DNA of 64,000 bases from positions 41,130-105,129 of the forward strand of contig NZ_JAQZAN010000022.1 of assembly GCF_028737255.1 (NCBI RefSeq), in the 5' to 3' direction. The DNA is from Actinomycetospora straminea (GTDB taxonomy: Bacteria > Actinomycetota > Actinomycetes > Mycobacteriales > Pseudonocardiaceae). Positions 51,200-61,249 of the stretch are shown here, piece after piece. A model generated the notes under the pieces. It saw only the letters and a list, made by a program, of their open reading frames with translations, did not search any database and was not told the DNA's origin. Positions within the stretch are counted from its first letter, which is position 1, and every line of letters begins with the position of its first letter. The translations under genes were made by a program, and so were the position numbers.

Positions 51200-51634
51200 T
51201 CACCGGCGACGCTGGGCGGCCTTCGGCGGAACGAGGCGGGTGGCGACCCAGCCCTCGGACAGGCTGATGTTCGAGGTCTGCGAGAGCCCGGCGGTGGGGG
51301 CGGCCTCGGCGATCTCGGAGGGCTCGACGTGACCGTCGTTGCCGGTCTTGGGCGTGAGCACCCAGATGACCCCGTCGTCGGTCATCGGGGAGCGCGCGTC
51401 CATGAGGGTGTCGACGAGGTCGCCGTCCCCGTCGCGCCACCAGAGGAGCACGACGTCGACGACCTCCTGGGCGTCCTCGTCGAGCAGGTCCTCGCCGCAG
51501 CGTTCCTCGATCGCCGACCGCACCTCGTCGTCGACGTCGGAGTCCCAGCCCAGCTCCTGAACGATCATGCCCGGTTCGATGCCGAGCTTGCCGGCGAGAT
51601 CGGACTTGTCCGAGTCTCCCGTGGCCGCGACCAC
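51200..51634 (-). CDS. DUF3052 family protein
   Basis: A 144-residue acidic protein. The central stretch GIEPGMIVQELGWDSDVDDEVRSAIEERCGEDLLDEDAQEVVDVVLLWWRDGDGDLVDTLMDA is the conserved DUF3052 core. The GTG at 51634 follows GGGGGAA. It lies between ahpE and the divergent aceE gene, a neighbourhood kept across actinobacteria, but its function is unknown. Confidence 0.88.
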   Translation of the reverse strand: MVAATGDSDKSDLAGKLGIEPGMIVQELGWDSDVDDEVRSAIEERCGEDLLDEDAQEVVDVVLLWWRDGDGDLVDTLMDARSPMTDDGVIWVLTPKTGNDGHVEPSEIAEAAPTAGLSQTSNISLSEGWVATRLVPPKAAQRRR

Positions 51635-51972
51635 GCGTGCTTCCCCCTTCTCACGCCTCGGGGCTCCGTGCGAGGTGCACGTCACCCGTATGAAGCGCCC
51701 AGCGAACACGCCGACCGCACGCCGCGCAACCAGCCACGCGGGTCGGGTGGTCTCGACGGGGTCCGGAACCCGCCCCGACCGTCCGCGGCCGGGCTACCGG
51801 TCGGTAGGCGTGACGCGCAGGAGACGACGGGTGACGATGGGGTGACCGCGGGGCACCAGAGGGACGGCGCCACCGCGGACGACCGGGCAGAATCGGTTCC
51901 GAAATCGGCCAGGGAGCCGCGATCCGGACCCGGCCGCGCGCCGTCGACGACCAGCGACAGGGAGAGCCATCC
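51635..51972. promoter_or_regulatory. Divergent promoter region of DUF3052 and aceE
   Basis: This 338-bp gap contains no convincing gene. A dyad CTACCG-GT-CGGTAG at 51794-51807 resembles TetR-family operator sites and could regulate aceE. GGGAGAG-type sequence (51960-51966) serves as the aceE ribosome-binding site. Confidence 0.4.
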
Positions 51973-54762
51973 GTGACCACCCAGAAGGGCGCTGACAGGG
52001 CGACCGCGGACACCGGCCGGGTCCACATCATCCGCGACGGTCTCTCGTCGCACCTGCCGGACATCGACCCCGACGAGACGGCCGAGTGGATCGAGTCCTT
52101 CGACGCCATGCTCGCGGGGCAGGGCGAGCAGCGGGCGCGCTACATCATGCTGCAGCTGCTCCAGCGCGCCCGTGAGCGCCGGGTCTCGGTGCCGTCGCTG
52201 TACTCCACCGACTACGTCAACACCATCCCCACCGACCAGGAGCCGTGGTTCCCGGGCGACGAGGAGACCGAGCGGCGCTACCGGGCGTGGATCCGGTGGA
52301 ACGCCGCGGCGATGGTGCACCGCGCGCAGCGCCCGGGCGTCGGGGTCGGCGGCCACATCTCCACCTACGCCTCGGCCGCGTCGCTCTACGAGGTCGGCTT
52401 CAACTGGTTCTTCCGCGGCAAGGACCACCCCGGCGGCGGCGACCACGTCTTCATCCAGGGCCACGCCTCCCCCGGCATCTACGCGCGCGCCTTCCTCGAG
52501 GGTCGCCTCGGCGCCCAGCACCTCGACGGCTTCCGCCAGGAGCTCTCGCACGCGGGCGCCGGCGGCGGGCTCCCGTCGTACCCGCACCCGCGCCTCATGC
52601 CGGCGTTCTGGGAGCACCCGACGGTCTCGATGGGCCTCGGCCCGCTCAACGCGATCTTCCAGGCGCGCTTCGACCGCTACCTGCACAACCGCGGCATCAA
52701 GGACACCAGCCAGCAGCACACCTGGGCGTTCCTCGGCGACGGCGAGATGGACGAGCCCGAGTCCCGCGGCGCCATCCACGTCGCGGCGGCCGAGGGCCTG
52801 GACAACCTGACCTTCGTCATCAACTGCAACCTGCAGCGCCTCGACGGGCCGGTGCACGGCAACGGCAAGGTCATCCAGGAGCTGGAGTCGTTCTTCCGCG
52901 GCGCCGGCTGGAACGTCGTCAAGGTGGTCTGGGGCCGCGAGTGGGACCGGCTCCTGCACGCCGACCGCGACGGCGCGCTGATCAACCTGATGAACACCAC
53001 GCCCGACGGCGACTTCCAGACCTACAAGGCGAACAACGGCGCCTACGTCCGCGAGCACTTCTTCGGTCGCGACCCGCGGACGAAGGAGCTGGTCAAGGAC
53101 ATGTCCGACGACGACGTCTGGAACCTCAAGCGCGGCGCCCACGACTACCGCAAGGTGTACGCGGCCTACCAGGCGGCGATGGAGCACCAGGGCCGGCCGA
53201 CGGTGATCCTCGCCAAGTCGATCAAGGGCTACACGCTCGGCCCGACGTTCGAGGGCCGCAACGCGACCCACCAGATGAAGAAGCTGACGCTGCAGGACCT
53301 CAAGACGTTCCGCGACGAGGTCCGCGTGCCGATCAGCGACGCCGAGCTCGAGCGCGACCCCTACCTGCCGCCCTACTACCACCCGGGCGCCGACGCGCCG
53401 GAGATCGAGTACATGCTCGACCGCCGGCGCCAGCTCGGCGGGCCGCTGCCCGAGCGCCGGCTGCGCAACAAGCCGCTGGTGCTGCCCGGCGACAAGGTCT
53501 ACGACGTCGTCAAGCGCGGCTCGGGCAAGCAGGAGATCGCCACGACGATGGCGTTCGTCCGGCTCGTCAAGGAGCTCACGCGCGACGCCGAGGTCGGCAA
53601 GCGCGTCGTCCCGATCATCCCGGACGAGGCGCGCACCTTCGGGATGGACTCGTTCTTCTCCAACTTGAAGATCTACAACCCGGAGGGCCAGCTCTACACC
53701 TCGGTCGACCACGACCAGCTGCTCGCCTACCGCGAGTCCGAGGCCGGCCAGCTGCTCCACGAGGGCATCAACGAGGCCGGGTCGGTCGGCTCGTTCACCG
53801 CGGTGGGGACGTCGTACGCCACCCACGGCGAGCCGATGATCCCGATCTACATCTTCTACTCGATGTTCGGGTTCCAGCGCACCGGCGACGGCATCTGGGC
53901 GGCCGCCGACCAGATGGCCCGCGGCTTCCTGCTCGGCGCGACGGCCGGCCGCACGACGCTGGTCGGCGAGGGTCTGCAGCACAACGACGGGCACTCGGTG
54001 CTGCTCGCGGCCACCAACCCCGGGGTCGTCGCCTACGACCCGGCGTACGCCTACGAGATCGGGCACATCGTCCGCGACGGCCTCGCGCGCATGTACGGCG
54101 AGGCCGACCCGCACCGCGACCCGAACGTCATCTACTACCTGACGGTCTACAACGAGCCCTACCGGCAGCCCGCCGAGCCCGAGGGCCTCGACGTCGACGG
54201 CCTGCTGCGCGGGCTCTACCGCTACGCCCAGGCGCCCGGTGGCCCCGGGCCGCGCGCCCAGATCCTCGCGTCCGGTGTGGCCATGCCGTGGGCGCTCGAG
54301 GCGCAGCGGATGCTCGCCGAGGAGTGGGGCGTGCAGGCCGACGTGTGGTCGGCGACGTCGTGGGGCGAGCTGCGTCGCGACGGCGTGGAGTGCGACGAGC
54401 ACAACCACGCCCACCCCGACCTCGACCCGCGCACCCCGTACGTCACCGAGGCCCTCGCCGACGCCGCGGGCCCCGTGGTGGCGGTGTCGGACTGGATGAA
54501 GGCGGTCCCCGACCTGATCCGCAAGTGGGTGCCCGGCGACTACACCGTGCTCGGCACCGACGGCTTCGGGCTCTCGGACACGCGCCCCGCGGTGCGGCGG
54601 CACTTCGGCGTCGACGCGGAGAACATCGTCGCCGGCGTGCTCGCCGCGCTGGCCCGTCGGGGCGAGGTCGGGCGGGACACCGTCGTCGAGGCCGCCCGGC
54701 GGTACCAGATCGACGACCCCCAGGCGGCCGGTCCGCAGACGTCCGATTCGGGCGTGGCGTGA
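51973..54762 (+). CDS. aceE: Pyruvate dehydrogenase E1 component, homodimeric type
   Basis: A 929-residue protein of full AceE length. Thiamine diphosphate-binding motif [10 protein letters not shown] at about 255-264 is followed by the [16 protein letters not shown] end of the motif; the N-terminal helical region ([29 protein letters not shown]) and later [28 protein letters not shown] are characteristic. It decarboxylates pyruvate as the first step to acetyl-CoA. E2/E3 genes are not local, as usual in actinobacteria. Confidence 0.97.
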   Translation: MTTQKGADRATADTGRVHIIRDGLSSHLPDIDPDETAEWIESFDAMLAGQGEQRARYIMLQLLQRARERRVSVPSLYSTDYVNTIPTDQEPWFPGDEETERRYRAWIRWNAAAMVHRAQRPGVGVGGHISTYASAASLYEVGFNWFFRGKDHPGGGDHVFIQGHASPGIYARAFLEGRLGAQHLDGFRQELSHAGAGGGLPSYPHPRLMPAFWEHPTVSMGLGPLNAIFQARFDRYLHNRGIKDTSQQHTWAFLGDGEMDEPESRGAIHVAAAEGLDNLTFVINCNLQRLDGPVHGNGKVIQELESFFRGAGWNVVKVVWGREWDRLLHADRDGALINLMNTTPDGDFQTYKANNGAYVREHFFGRDPRTKELVKDMSDDDVWNLKRGAHDYRKVYAAYQAAMEHQGRPTVILAKSIKGYTLGPTFEGRNATHQMKKLTLQDLKTFRDEVRVPISDAELERDPYLPPYYHPGADAPEIEYMLDRRRQLGGPLPERRLRNKPLVLPGDKVYDVVKRGSGKQEIATTMAFVRLVKELTRDAEVGKRVVPIIPDEARTFGMDSFFSNLKIYNPEGQLYTSVDHDQLLAYRESEAGQLLHEGINEAGSVGSFTAVGTSYATHGEPMIPIYIFYSMFGFQRTGDGIWAAADQMARGFLLGATAGRTTLVGEGLQHNDGHSVLLAATNPGVVAYDPAYAYEIGHIVRDGLARMYGEADPHRDPNVIYYLTVYNEPYRQPAEPEGLDVDGLLRGLYRYAQAPGGPGPRAQILASGVAMPWALEAQRMLAEEWGVQADVWSATSWGELRRDGVECDEHNHAHPDLDPRTPYVTEALADAAGPVVAVSDWMKAVPDLIRKWVPGDYTVLGTDGFGLSDTRPAVRRHFGVDAENIVAGVLAALARRGEVGRDTVVEAARRYQIDDPQAAGPQTSDSGVA

Positions 54763-54965
54763 CCGTTCAGTGACCGTTCGTCGCGGGGTTGGTGGTCGGG
54801 GCTGGCAGACGACCCCGTCCTTCCGGATAGGCTGTCGGCGTCGCGCACCTCGGACGTCCCCGGACGATCCAGGACGCGACTCCGACGTGCGGAGCCCGGA
54901 CTCCAGCGGCGGATCTGAAGGCCGGGGCTGATCGACGCCTCGGGACATCGGTATGAGGAGCAAGA
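54763..54965 (+). promoter_or_regulatory. Upstream region and probable long 5' leader of cspA
   Basis: The 203 bp before the cold shock gene contain a TAGGCT hexamer at 54828-54833 that could act as a -10, giving a leader of about 125 nt. Long structured leaders are typical of cold shock genes. GAGGAGC just ahead of the ATG is the ribosome-binding site. A direct repeat of GTGACCGTTC lies just after the aceE stop. Confidence 0.4.
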
Positions 54966-55169
54966 ATGGCAGAAGGCACCGTCAAGTGGTTCAACAGCGA
55001 GAAGGGCTTCGGCTTCCTCGCTCCCGACGGTGGTGGCGCTGACGTGTTCGTCCACTACTCGGCCATCCAGGCCCGCGGCTTCCGCACCCTGGACGAGGGT
55101 CAGCGCGTCTCGTTCGACGTCGAGCAGGGCCAGAAGGGCCTGCAGGCCGTTCAGGTCACGCCGCTGTAA
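54966..55169 (+). CDS. cspA: Cold shock protein
   Basis: A 67-residue single cold-shock domain. RNP1 GFGFL and RNP2 DVFVHYSAI are both present after the [11 protein letters not shown] start. It binds single-stranded RNA/DNA and acts as an RNA chaperone. It is followed by a very strong terminator and is inserted between aceE and the pirin/FasR genes relative to the mycobacterial order. Confidence 0.97.
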   Translation: MAEGTVKWFNSEKGFGFLAPDGGGADVFVHYSAIQARGFRTLDEGQRVSFDVEQGQKGLQAVQVTPL

Positions 55170-55195
55170 GCAACGCAGCGGAGTCACCTCACGAA

Positions 55196-55233
55196 GACGG
55201 GGGCGGTGCGTCGGGAGACGCACCGCCCCCGTC
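55196..55233 (+). terminator. Strong cspA terminator hairpin
   Basis: A 17-bp perfect stem GACGGGGGCGGTGCGTC with a GGGA loop, 26 bp after the cspA stop, followed by a short GTGTGT stretch rather than a T run, typical of high-GC intrinsic terminators. Confidence 0.85.
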
Positions 55234-55294
55234 GTGTGTCCGGGGTCGGGTGGGCGCGCCGGCGCCGTTGAGTCGCGCCGGCGCCCGGGAGTTC

Positions 55295-55678
55295 GGAGCG
55301 AGGGAGTCCCTGAGTGCGTGGGAGGCAGCGGGGGTGACCTTCGCTCCTCCGTCGCCCGGCACCGCGCTCCCCACTCGCGCCGGGGAGTTCGGAGCGAGGG
55401 AGTCCCTGAGTGCGTGGGGGCAGCGGGGGTGACCTTCGCTCCCCCATCGCCCGGCGCCCCGCTCGCTCACGCGCGCCGGGGAGTCCGGAGCGAGGGAGTC
55501 CCTGAGTGCGTGCGAGGCAGCGGGGGTGACCTTCGCTCCCCCACCGCCCGGCACCGCGCTCCCCGAGCGCGCCGGGAAGTCCGGAGCGAAGGAGTCCCTG
55601 AGTGCCTGGGACGCAGCGGGGGTGACCTTCGCTCCCCCACCCCCGGCGCCCCGCTCAGGCGGTGGTGACGACGACGAG
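55295..55678. repeat. Four tandem 96-bp units, each with a 53-bp hairpin core
   Basis: Cores start at 55295, 55391, 55487 and 55583, exactly 96 bp apart, each beginning GGAGCGA(G/A)GGAGTCCCTGAG and ending CCTTCGCTCC (53 bp; the second copy 52). Spacers of about 43 bp are also similar (GCCCGGC...CGCGCCGGG). The last spacer runs into the pirin gene's stop codon at 55655. The array lies between the convergent ends of cspA and the pirin gene. Confidence 0.92.
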
Positions 55679-56329
55679 CTCGGCGCCGTCGGGGCCCGCG
55701 TCGAGGGCGAGGGGTCCCGTGCCCGTGATCTCCAGCGCGTCGCCCGCCCCCGCCTCGCCCGCCCCCGCGTCGCCCAGTGACCCGCGCGCGACGTGCACGT
55801 GGCGGAAGGCGCCGTCCGCGGGCTCCCACGCCGCCCCGGGACCGAGGCGCGCGATCGTCACCGTGACCCCCGGACGGCGCAGGTCGAGGACGAACGGCCC
55901 CTCGGCGAGGTCGGGGCGGTGGTGGGTCAGCGACGGCTCCCCCGCCGGCGGGTCGTCGAGACCCGGCGTCACCCAGAGCTGGAGCAGGTGCACCGGGCCG
56001 TCGTCGGCCGCGCGCTCGCCGTGGCGCCAGCCGGTGCCGGCGACGAGGTGCTGCAGGGTGCCGGCGGGCACGCGCGTCTCGCGGCCGTCGGGCCCGGTGT
56101 GGATCATCGTGCCGTCGAGCACCCAGGCGAGGATCTCCACGTCGCGGTGCTCGTGCGCGCCGTAGGCGACGCCGGCGTCGAGGACGTCGTCGTTGTGCGC
56201 GACCAGCGCGCCGAAGGAGGTCCGCTCCGGGTCGTAGTGGGCGCCGAAGGACAGCCCGTGGCGCGAGGACACACCGCCGCCGGCGCTCTCGGGACGGTCG
56301 CTGCGCAGGAGACGTCGGAGCGTGGGCAT
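55655..56329 (-). CDS. Pirin family protein
   Basis: A 224-residue bicupin-like pirin. The iron-binding His/Glu set of the N-terminal cupin appears in GAHEHRDVEILAWVLDGTMIHTGPDG and QHLVAGTGWRHGE; the second half has RHVHVARGSLG. Pirins include quercetinase-like enzymes and regulators. It is shorter than the usual 280-300 residues. It is divergent from the FasR-type regulator with 20 bp between starts, so the promoters overlap. Confidence 0.88.
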   Translation of the reverse strand: MPTLRRLLRSDRPESAGGGVSSRHGLSFGAHYDPERTSFGALVAHNDDVLDAGVAYGAHEHRDVEILAWVLDGTMIHTGPDGRETRVPAGTLQHLVAGTGWRHGERAADDGPVHLLQLWVTPGLDDPPAGEPSLTHHRPDLAEGPFVLDLRRPGVTVTIARLGPGAAWEPADGAFRHVHVARGSLGDAGAGEAGAGDALEITGTGPLALDAGPDGAELVVVTTA

Positions 56330-56349
56330 CCGTGGAATGCTCCCCGGCC

Positions 56350-57531
56350 ATGACCAGCGCGGCAGCGCCAGGGCGGCGCAGCCCCGTGCGCGCCACGACC
56401 CTGCGGCGCCTGGAGAAGGCGTCCGGGGACCTCGCCGCCGCGGGCGTCGCGGCGATGGCCGAGCGGCTCGGGTGGTTCGGGCGCCTCACGGCCGAGCAGC
56501 GCTCCGGGGTCCTGCTGGTCACGCAGACCGGGGCGGCGAACTTCGTCGCCTGGCTCCGCGACCCCGACGCCACCCCGCGCCTGACCGCCGAGGCCTTCCG
56601 CTCCGCCCCGCTCGACCTCGCGCGCCGGGTGACGCTGCGCCAGACCGTGGAGCTGGTGCGCATCGCGATCCAGGTGTTCGAGGAGCGCATCCCGGACCTC
56701 GGCGCCGACGAGGCCGAGCGCGCCGCCCTCGTGCACGCGATCCTCCGGTTCGGCCGCGAGGTCGCGTTCTCCGCCGCCACGGTCTACGCGAGCGCCGCGG
56801 AGGCGCGCGGGGCGTGGGACGCGCGGCTGGAGGCGCTGGTCGTCGACGCCGTGGTGCGCGGCGAGGCGGAGGAGACGCTGCTGTCGCGGGCCGCGGCGCT
56901 GGGGTGGGACCCGGCGGCCGAGGCGACGGTGCTCGTCGGGGAGCCGCCCGCCGAGGAGCCGCCCGAGCCGCTGCACGCCGTGCGGCGCGCCGCGCACCGG
57001 GCGGGCGCCACCGTGCTGCTGGGCACCCACGGCGCCCGCCTCGTCATGATCGCGGGGCCGGGCGCGCCGCTGGCGGAGCTCTCGGCGTCCTTCGGGCCGG
57101 GCGCCGTCGTCACGGGACCCACGGTGGCCGGGCTGACCGGGGCGCACCGCAGCGCGACCGCCGCGCTCGCCGGCCACCGGGCGGTGCGCGCCTGGCCCGG
57201 GGCGCCGCGCCCCGTCGCCGCCGACGACCTGCTGCCCGAGCGCGTGCTCGACGGCGACGCCGAGGCCGTCGAGCAGCTGCGCCGCGACGTGGCGGCGCCC
57301 CTGCGCGCCGCCGGCGGGGAGCTCGCCGCCACCGTCGAGTGCTACCTCGACGCCGCCGGGGTGCTCGAGGCGGCGGCCCGGCGCCTCTTCGTCCACCCCA
57401 ACACCGTGCGGTACCGCCTGCGGCGGGTGGCCGAACTCACGGGGGTGCACCCCGGCGACGCGCGGGGCGGACTGGTGCTGCGCCTGGCGATCGGGTTGGA
57501 CCGTCTGCACCCGGACGGCGAGCCCGGGTGA
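56350..57531 (+). CDS. fasR: PucR-type regulator of fatty acid biosynthesis (FasR-like)
   Basis: A 393-residue protein with a C-terminal PucR helix-turn-helix (VHPNTVRYRLRRVAELTGVHPGDARGGLVLRLAIGL) and an N-terminal helical region without a GAF domain. It is directly upstream of fabD-fabH-acpP-fabF, the position of Streptomyces FasR, an activator of that operon, and of Rv2242 in Mycobacterium. By analogy it should bind the fabD promoter region at 57532-57669. Confidence 0.85.
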   Translation: MTSAAAPGRRSPVRATTLRRLEKASGDLAAAGVAAMAERLGWFGRLTAEQRSGVLLVTQTGAANFVAWLRDPDATPRLTAEAFRSAPLDLARRVTLRQTVELVRIAIQVFEERIPDLGADEAERAALVHAILRFGREVAFSAATVYASAAEARGAWDARLEALVVDAVVRGEAEETLLSRAAALGWDPAAEATVLVGEPPAEEPPEPLHAVRRAAHRAGATVLLGTHGARLVMIAGPGAPLAELSASFGPGAVVTGPTVAGLTGAHRSATAALAGHRAVRAWPGAPRPVAADDLLPERVLDGDAEAVEQLRRDVAAPLRAAGGELAATVECYLDAAGVLEAAARRLFVHPNTVRYRLRRVAELTGVHPGDARGGLVLRLAIGLDRLHPDGEPG

Positions 57532-57669
57532 GCGCTGAGCTGGGCGAACGGCGGTCGTCGCCGGTCTCGCGCCAGGTGTGTGACCCAGGGCATTGTGGGA
57601 ACACGACAACGGTGACGGACGCGGTTTCGTCGTCCCGACGCCTTCGGAGGAGACCCGAGCCGTGATGAG
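57532..57669 (+). promoter_or_regulatory. fabD promoter region, candidate FasR target
   Basis: The 138-bp gap contains TTGT-N9-ACAA at 57594-57610 as an interrupted dyad, a plausible site for the FasR-type activator. GGAGGAG (57647-57653) lies 16 bases before the GTG, a rather long spacing for a ribosome-binding site. Confidence 0.4.
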
Positions 57670-58611
57670 GTGGCCCACGTGATCGCGATCCTCGCACCCG
57701 GCCAGGGCGCCCAGAAGCCCGGCATGCTCGCCCCGTGGCTCGACCGCCCGGAGGCCCGCGGGCGGCTCGAGACGTTCTCCGAGGCGGCCGGCCTCGACCT
57801 CGTGCACCTCGGCACCGAGGCCGACGAGGCCGCGATCGCCGACACCGCCGTCACCCAGCCGCTGCTCGTCGCGTCGGCGCTGCTGGCGTGGGACCAGCTG
57901 CGCCTGCAGGTCTCCGTCCCCGACGAGACGCTGGTCGCCGGGCACTCGGTCGGCGAGCTCGCCGCCGCCGCGATCGCCGAGGTCCTCGACGCCGAGCAGG
58001 CCGTCGCCCTCGCCGCCGTCCGCGGGCGCGAGATGGCCGCCGCCTGCGCCGAAGAGCCGACGACGATGGCCGCGGTGCTCGGCGGCGACGCCGACGCCGT
58101 GCTCGCCCGTCTCGCCGAGCTCGACCTCGAGCCCGCCAACCGCAACGGCACCGGGCAGGTCGTGGCCGCGGGCCGGAAGGAGGCCGTCGACGAGCTCGTG
58201 GCCTCGCCGCCCGAGGGCGCCCGCGTGCGCGCGCTGTCGGTCGCCGGCGCGTTCCACACCCGCTTCATGGAGCCCGCCGAGAAGGCGCTCGGCGCGTGGG
58301 TCGCCGAGCACCGCGGCCAGCTCTCCCCCGCCGACCCGACCCACCCGCTGGTCCAGAACGCCGACGGCGCCGTCGTCACCGACGGGTCGGAGATGCTCGA
58401 CCGGCTCGTCGCGCAGGTCACGCGCTCGGTGCGCTGGGACGCCTGCATGGACACCATGCGCGAGCGCGGCGTCTCCGGCGTCGTCGAGCTGACGCCCGCC
58501 GGCACGCTCACCGGGATGGTGAAGCGGCAGATCAAGGGCACGCCGACCCACAACGTCAACACCCCCGACGACCTGGAGAAGGCCGTGAAGATGATCGAGG
58601 GCGGGGCGTGA
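57670..58611 (+). CDS. fabD: Malonyl-CoA:ACP transacylase
   Basis: A 313-residue FabD. PGQGAQ (10-15), the nucleophile GHSVGE (S93), and the His of AGAFHTRFM (about 196) define the transacylase. It loads malonate on ACP for the fabH and fabF steps encoded downstream. GTG start at 57670; its TGA overlaps the fabH ATG by 1 nt. Confidence 0.96.
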   Translation: MAHVIAILAPGQGAQKPGMLAPWLDRPEARGRLETFSEAAGLDLVHLGTEADEAAIADTAVTQPLLVASALLAWDQLRLQVSVPDETLVAGHSVGELAAAAIAEVLDAEQAVALAAVRGREMAAACAEEPTTMAAVLGGDADAVLARLAELDLEPANRNGTGQVVAAGRKEAVDELVASPPEGARVRALSVAGAFHTRFMEPAEKALGAWVAEHRGQLSPADPTHPLVQNADGAVVTDGSEMLDRLVAQVTRSVRWDACMDTMRERGVSGVVELTPAGTLTGMVKRQIKGTPTHNVNTPDDLEKAVKMIEGGA

Positions 58612-59591
58612 TGAGGCTGCAGCTCACCCCGCAGGCCGCCGGCGCCCGCCTCCTCGGGCTCGGCAGCATGCAGCCCGACCGGGTGGTCACCAACCACGAC
58701 CTCGAGAAGATCGTCGAGACCGACGACCAGTGGATCCAGAGCCGGGTCGGCATCATCGAGCGCCGCTTCGGCGGCGACGACGACTCCGTGGTCTCGATGG
58801 GCGTCGAGGCCGGGTCGAAGGCGCTCGCCGACGCGGGCCTCGGCCCCAGCGACCTCGACGCGGTCATCGTCGCCACCTGCACCATGCCGAAGCCGATCCC
58901 CAACGCCGCCGCGCAGACCGCCGACCGCATCGGCGTCAACGGCATCGGCGCGATGGACCTCAACACCGCCTGCGCCGGCTTCTGCTACGGCACCGGCCTC
59001 GCCGGCGACATGATCCGCTCGGGGACGGCGAAGCACGTCCTGGTCATCGGCTCGGAGAAGCTCTCCGACTGGCTCGACATGAACGACCGCTCGACCTGCA
59101 TCATCTTCGCCGACGGTGCGGGCGCGGCGGTGGTCGGTCCGGCCGCCACCGAGGAGGAGGTCGGCGTCGGTCCCGTCATCTGGGGTGCGGCCGGCGACCT
59201 CGTCTCCACGATCCACATCGACGAGACCGACGCGCTGCGCCAGGAGGGCCAGGCGGTGTTCCGCTGGGCCACCACGAAGATCGCGCCGGTCGCCATTCGC
59301 GCGGTCGAGGCGGCGGGGCTGCAGCCCTCCGACATCGACGTCCTCGTCCCCCACCAGGCCAACCTGCGCATCGTCGAGGCCATCGCGAAGCGCCTGCGCC
59401 AGGTCGGGGGCCGCGACGACCTGCGGGTCGCCGACGACATCCAGTACTCCGGCAACACCTCGTCGGCGTCGATCCCGATGGCCATCGACCACATGCGCGG
59501 CGCCGGACGCGTGAAGTCCGGCGACGTCGCGCTGCTGGTCGGCTTCGGGGCCGGCCTGTCGTACGCGGCGCAGGTCGTCGTCCTGCCGTGA
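58611..59591 (+). CDS. fabH: 3-oxoacyl-ACP synthase III
   Basis: A 326-residue KAS III with Cys121 (NTACAGFCYG), His in VPHQANLRI (about 250) and Asn in YSGNTSSAS (about 284), the complete catalytic triad. It starts fatty acid synthesis by condensing an acyl-CoA with malonyl-ACP. Presence between fabD and acpP follows the Streptomyces order; mycobacteria lack fabH here. Coupled to fabD through TGATG. Confidence 0.96.
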   Translation: MRLQLTPQAAGARLLGLGSMQPDRVVTNHDLEKIVETDDQWIQSRVGIIERRFGGDDDSVVSMGVEAGSKALADAGLGPSDLDAVIVATCTMPKPIPNAAAQTADRIGVNGIGAMDLNTACAGFCYGTGLAGDMIRSGTAKHVLVIGSEKLSDWLDMNDRSTCIIFADGAGAAVVGPAATEEEVGVGPVIWGAAGDLVSTIHIDETDALRQEGQAVFRWATTKIAPVAIRAVEAAGLQPSDIDVLVPHQANLRIVEAIAKRLRQVGGRDDLRVADDIQYSGNTSSASIPMAIDHMRGAGRVKSGDVALLVGFGAGLSYAAQVVVLP

Positions 59592-59661
59592 CCGTCCTGC
59601 CCTGATCTGTACGGTGCCCACCCGGGCACGACCCGCTATGTCCGCACGAGAAAGGGAGCCC

Positions 59662-59904
59662 GTGGCGACCAACGAAGAGATCCTGCCCGACCTCGCGAGC
59701 ATCGTGGAGGAGGTGGCCGGCGTCGACGCCGCGGAGGTGACCGCGGAGAAGTCGTTCGTGGACGACCTGGACATCGACTCGCTCTCGATGGTCGAGATCG
59801 CCGTGCAGGCCGAGGACAAGTTCGGCGTCAAGATCCCGGACGACGAGCTCGCGAAGCTCACCACCGTCCAGGACGCCGTCGACTACATCTCCAACCACTC
59901 GTAA
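59662..59904 (+). CDS. acpP: Acyl carrier protein
   Basis: An 80-residue ACP with the phosphopantetheine Ser40 in DLDIDSLSMVEI. Acidic, four-helix pattern. The GTG at 59662 follows AAAGGGAG and gives the standard ACP length; upstream in-frame starts would add an untypical basic extension. Confidence 0.95.
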   Translation: MATNEEILPDLASIVEEVAGVDAAEVTAEKSFVDDLDIDSLSMVEIAVQAEDKFGVKIPDDELAKLTTVQDAVDYISNHS

Positions 59905-59914
59905 GGGGCGACGC

Positions 59915-61177
59915 GTGAGCAGCACCGGCCAGGGGGTCGTCGTCACCGGTATGGGAGCGACGACCCCGCTCGGCGGCGACGTGGCGACCACCTGGGACGG
60001 CCTCCTGGCCGGTCGCAGCGCCGCGTCGAAGATCGAGCAGGACTGGGTCGACACCTTCGAGCTGCCCGTGAAGATCGCGTCGCAGCTCGCGGTCGAACCC
60101 GGGGAGATCCTCAAGCGCGTCGAGGCCCGCCGCCTCGACCGCAGCGAGCAGACCGCGATCATCGCGGCCCGCGAGGCCTGGCAGCACGCGGACCTCGGCG
60201 ACTACCCGGCCACCGAGGACGGGTCGCCGAAGGTCGACGCGCTGCGGCTCGCGGTCATCGTCGGCACGGGCATCGGCGGGGCGCTGACCCTGCTCGGCCA
60301 GGACGACATCCTCGAGCAGCAGGGCCTGCGCAAGGTCGCGGTCCTGACCATCCCGATGCTCATGCCCAACGGGCCGGCCGCGCACGTGGGCCTGGAGTTC
60401 GGGGCGGCCGCGGGCGTGCACGCGCCCGTCAGCGCCTGCGCGTCGGGCGCCGAGGCCATCGCCTGGGGCTGGCGGATGCTCATGGCTAACGAGGTCGACG
60501 TCGTCGTCGCGGGCGGCACCGAGGCCTGCATCCACCCGATCACGCTCGCGGGCTTCAGCCAGGCCCGCACCATGGCGCTGCGCAACGACGAGCCCGAGCG
60601 CGCCTCGCGCCCGTTCGACACCGGGCGCAACGGCTTCGTGCTCGGCGAGGGCGCGGGCATGGTGGTGCTGGAGCGCGAGGAGTTCGCCGCCGCGCGCGGG
60701 GCCACCGTGCACGGGCGCCTCGCCGGCATCGGCACCAGCGCCGACGCGTACCACATCACCGCGCCGGACCCCGAGGGCACGGGCCAGTCCCGGGCCGTCG
60801 CCAACGCCCTGCGCACCGCGGGCCTCGAGCCCGCCGACGTCGGCCACGTCAACTGCCACGCCACCGCCACCAACGTCGGCGACGTGGCCGAGACGGTGGC
60901 CGTGAAGAAGGCGATCGGCGACCACCCGGTGCTCACCGCACCGAAGGGCTCGCTCGGTCACCTGCTGGGCGCGGCCGGCGCGGTCGAGGCGATCGCGACG
61001 ATCCTGTCGGTGCGCGAGGGGCTCATCCCGCCCACCGCGAACCTCGAGGAGCTCGACCCCGACGTTACCCTCGACGTCGTGGCCGGCGAGGCCCGCAAGA
61101 CGAGCCTGGACGCCGCGATCAGCGACTCCTTCGGCTTCGGCGGGCACAACGTGTGCCTGGCCTTCACGCCCGCCTGA
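59915..61177 (+). CDS. fabF: 3-oxoacyl-ACP synthase II (KasA-like)
   Basis: A 420-residue KAS II with Cys175 (VSACASGAEA), His315 (NCHATATN) and His349 (KGSLGHLLGAAGA), the Cys-His-His triad of elongating condensing enzymes. Corresponds in position to mycobacterial kasA. The GTG start is 10 bp after the acpP stop. A strong hairpin follows the gene. Confidence 0.96.
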   Translation: MSSTGQGVVVTGMGATTPLGGDVATTWDGLLAGRSAASKIEQDWVDTFELPVKIASQLAVEPGEILKRVEARRLDRSEQTAIIAAREAWQHADLGDYPATEDGSPKVDALRLAVIVGTGIGGALTLLGQDDILEQQGLRKVAVLTIPMLMPNGPAAHVGLEFGAAAGVHAPVSACASGAEAIAWGWRMLMANEVDVVVAGGTEACIHPITLAGFSQARTMALRNDEPERASRPFDTGRNGFVLGEGAGMVVLEREEFAAARGATVHGRLAGIGTSADAYHITAPDPEGTGQSRAVANALRTAGLEPADVGHVNCHATATNVGDVAETVAVKKAIGDHPVLTAPKGSLGHLLGAAGAVEAIATILSVREGLIPPTANLEELDPDVTLDVVAGEARKTSLDAAISDSFGFGGHNVCLAFTPA

Positions 61178-61195
61178 TCAGCCCACCCGCCGCGC

Positions 61196-61230
61196 CGACG
61201 GGTCCCGCCACGACGGAGCGGGACCCGTCG
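61196..61230. terminator. Bidirectional terminator after fabF
   Basis: CGACGGGTCCCGC pairs perfectly with GCGGGACCCGTCG (13 bp) around a 9-nt loop. It sits between the convergent fabF and the minus-strand gene at 61250-61855 and can stop both transcripts. Confidence 0.85.
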
Positions 61231-61249
61231 ACCCGGCCCGGCGCGACGA

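Noticed and set aside
55170..55654. CRISPR array in the 96-bp repeats
   Set aside because: The repeats are 53 bp with self-complementary ends and the spacers are alike; no cas genes are nearby.
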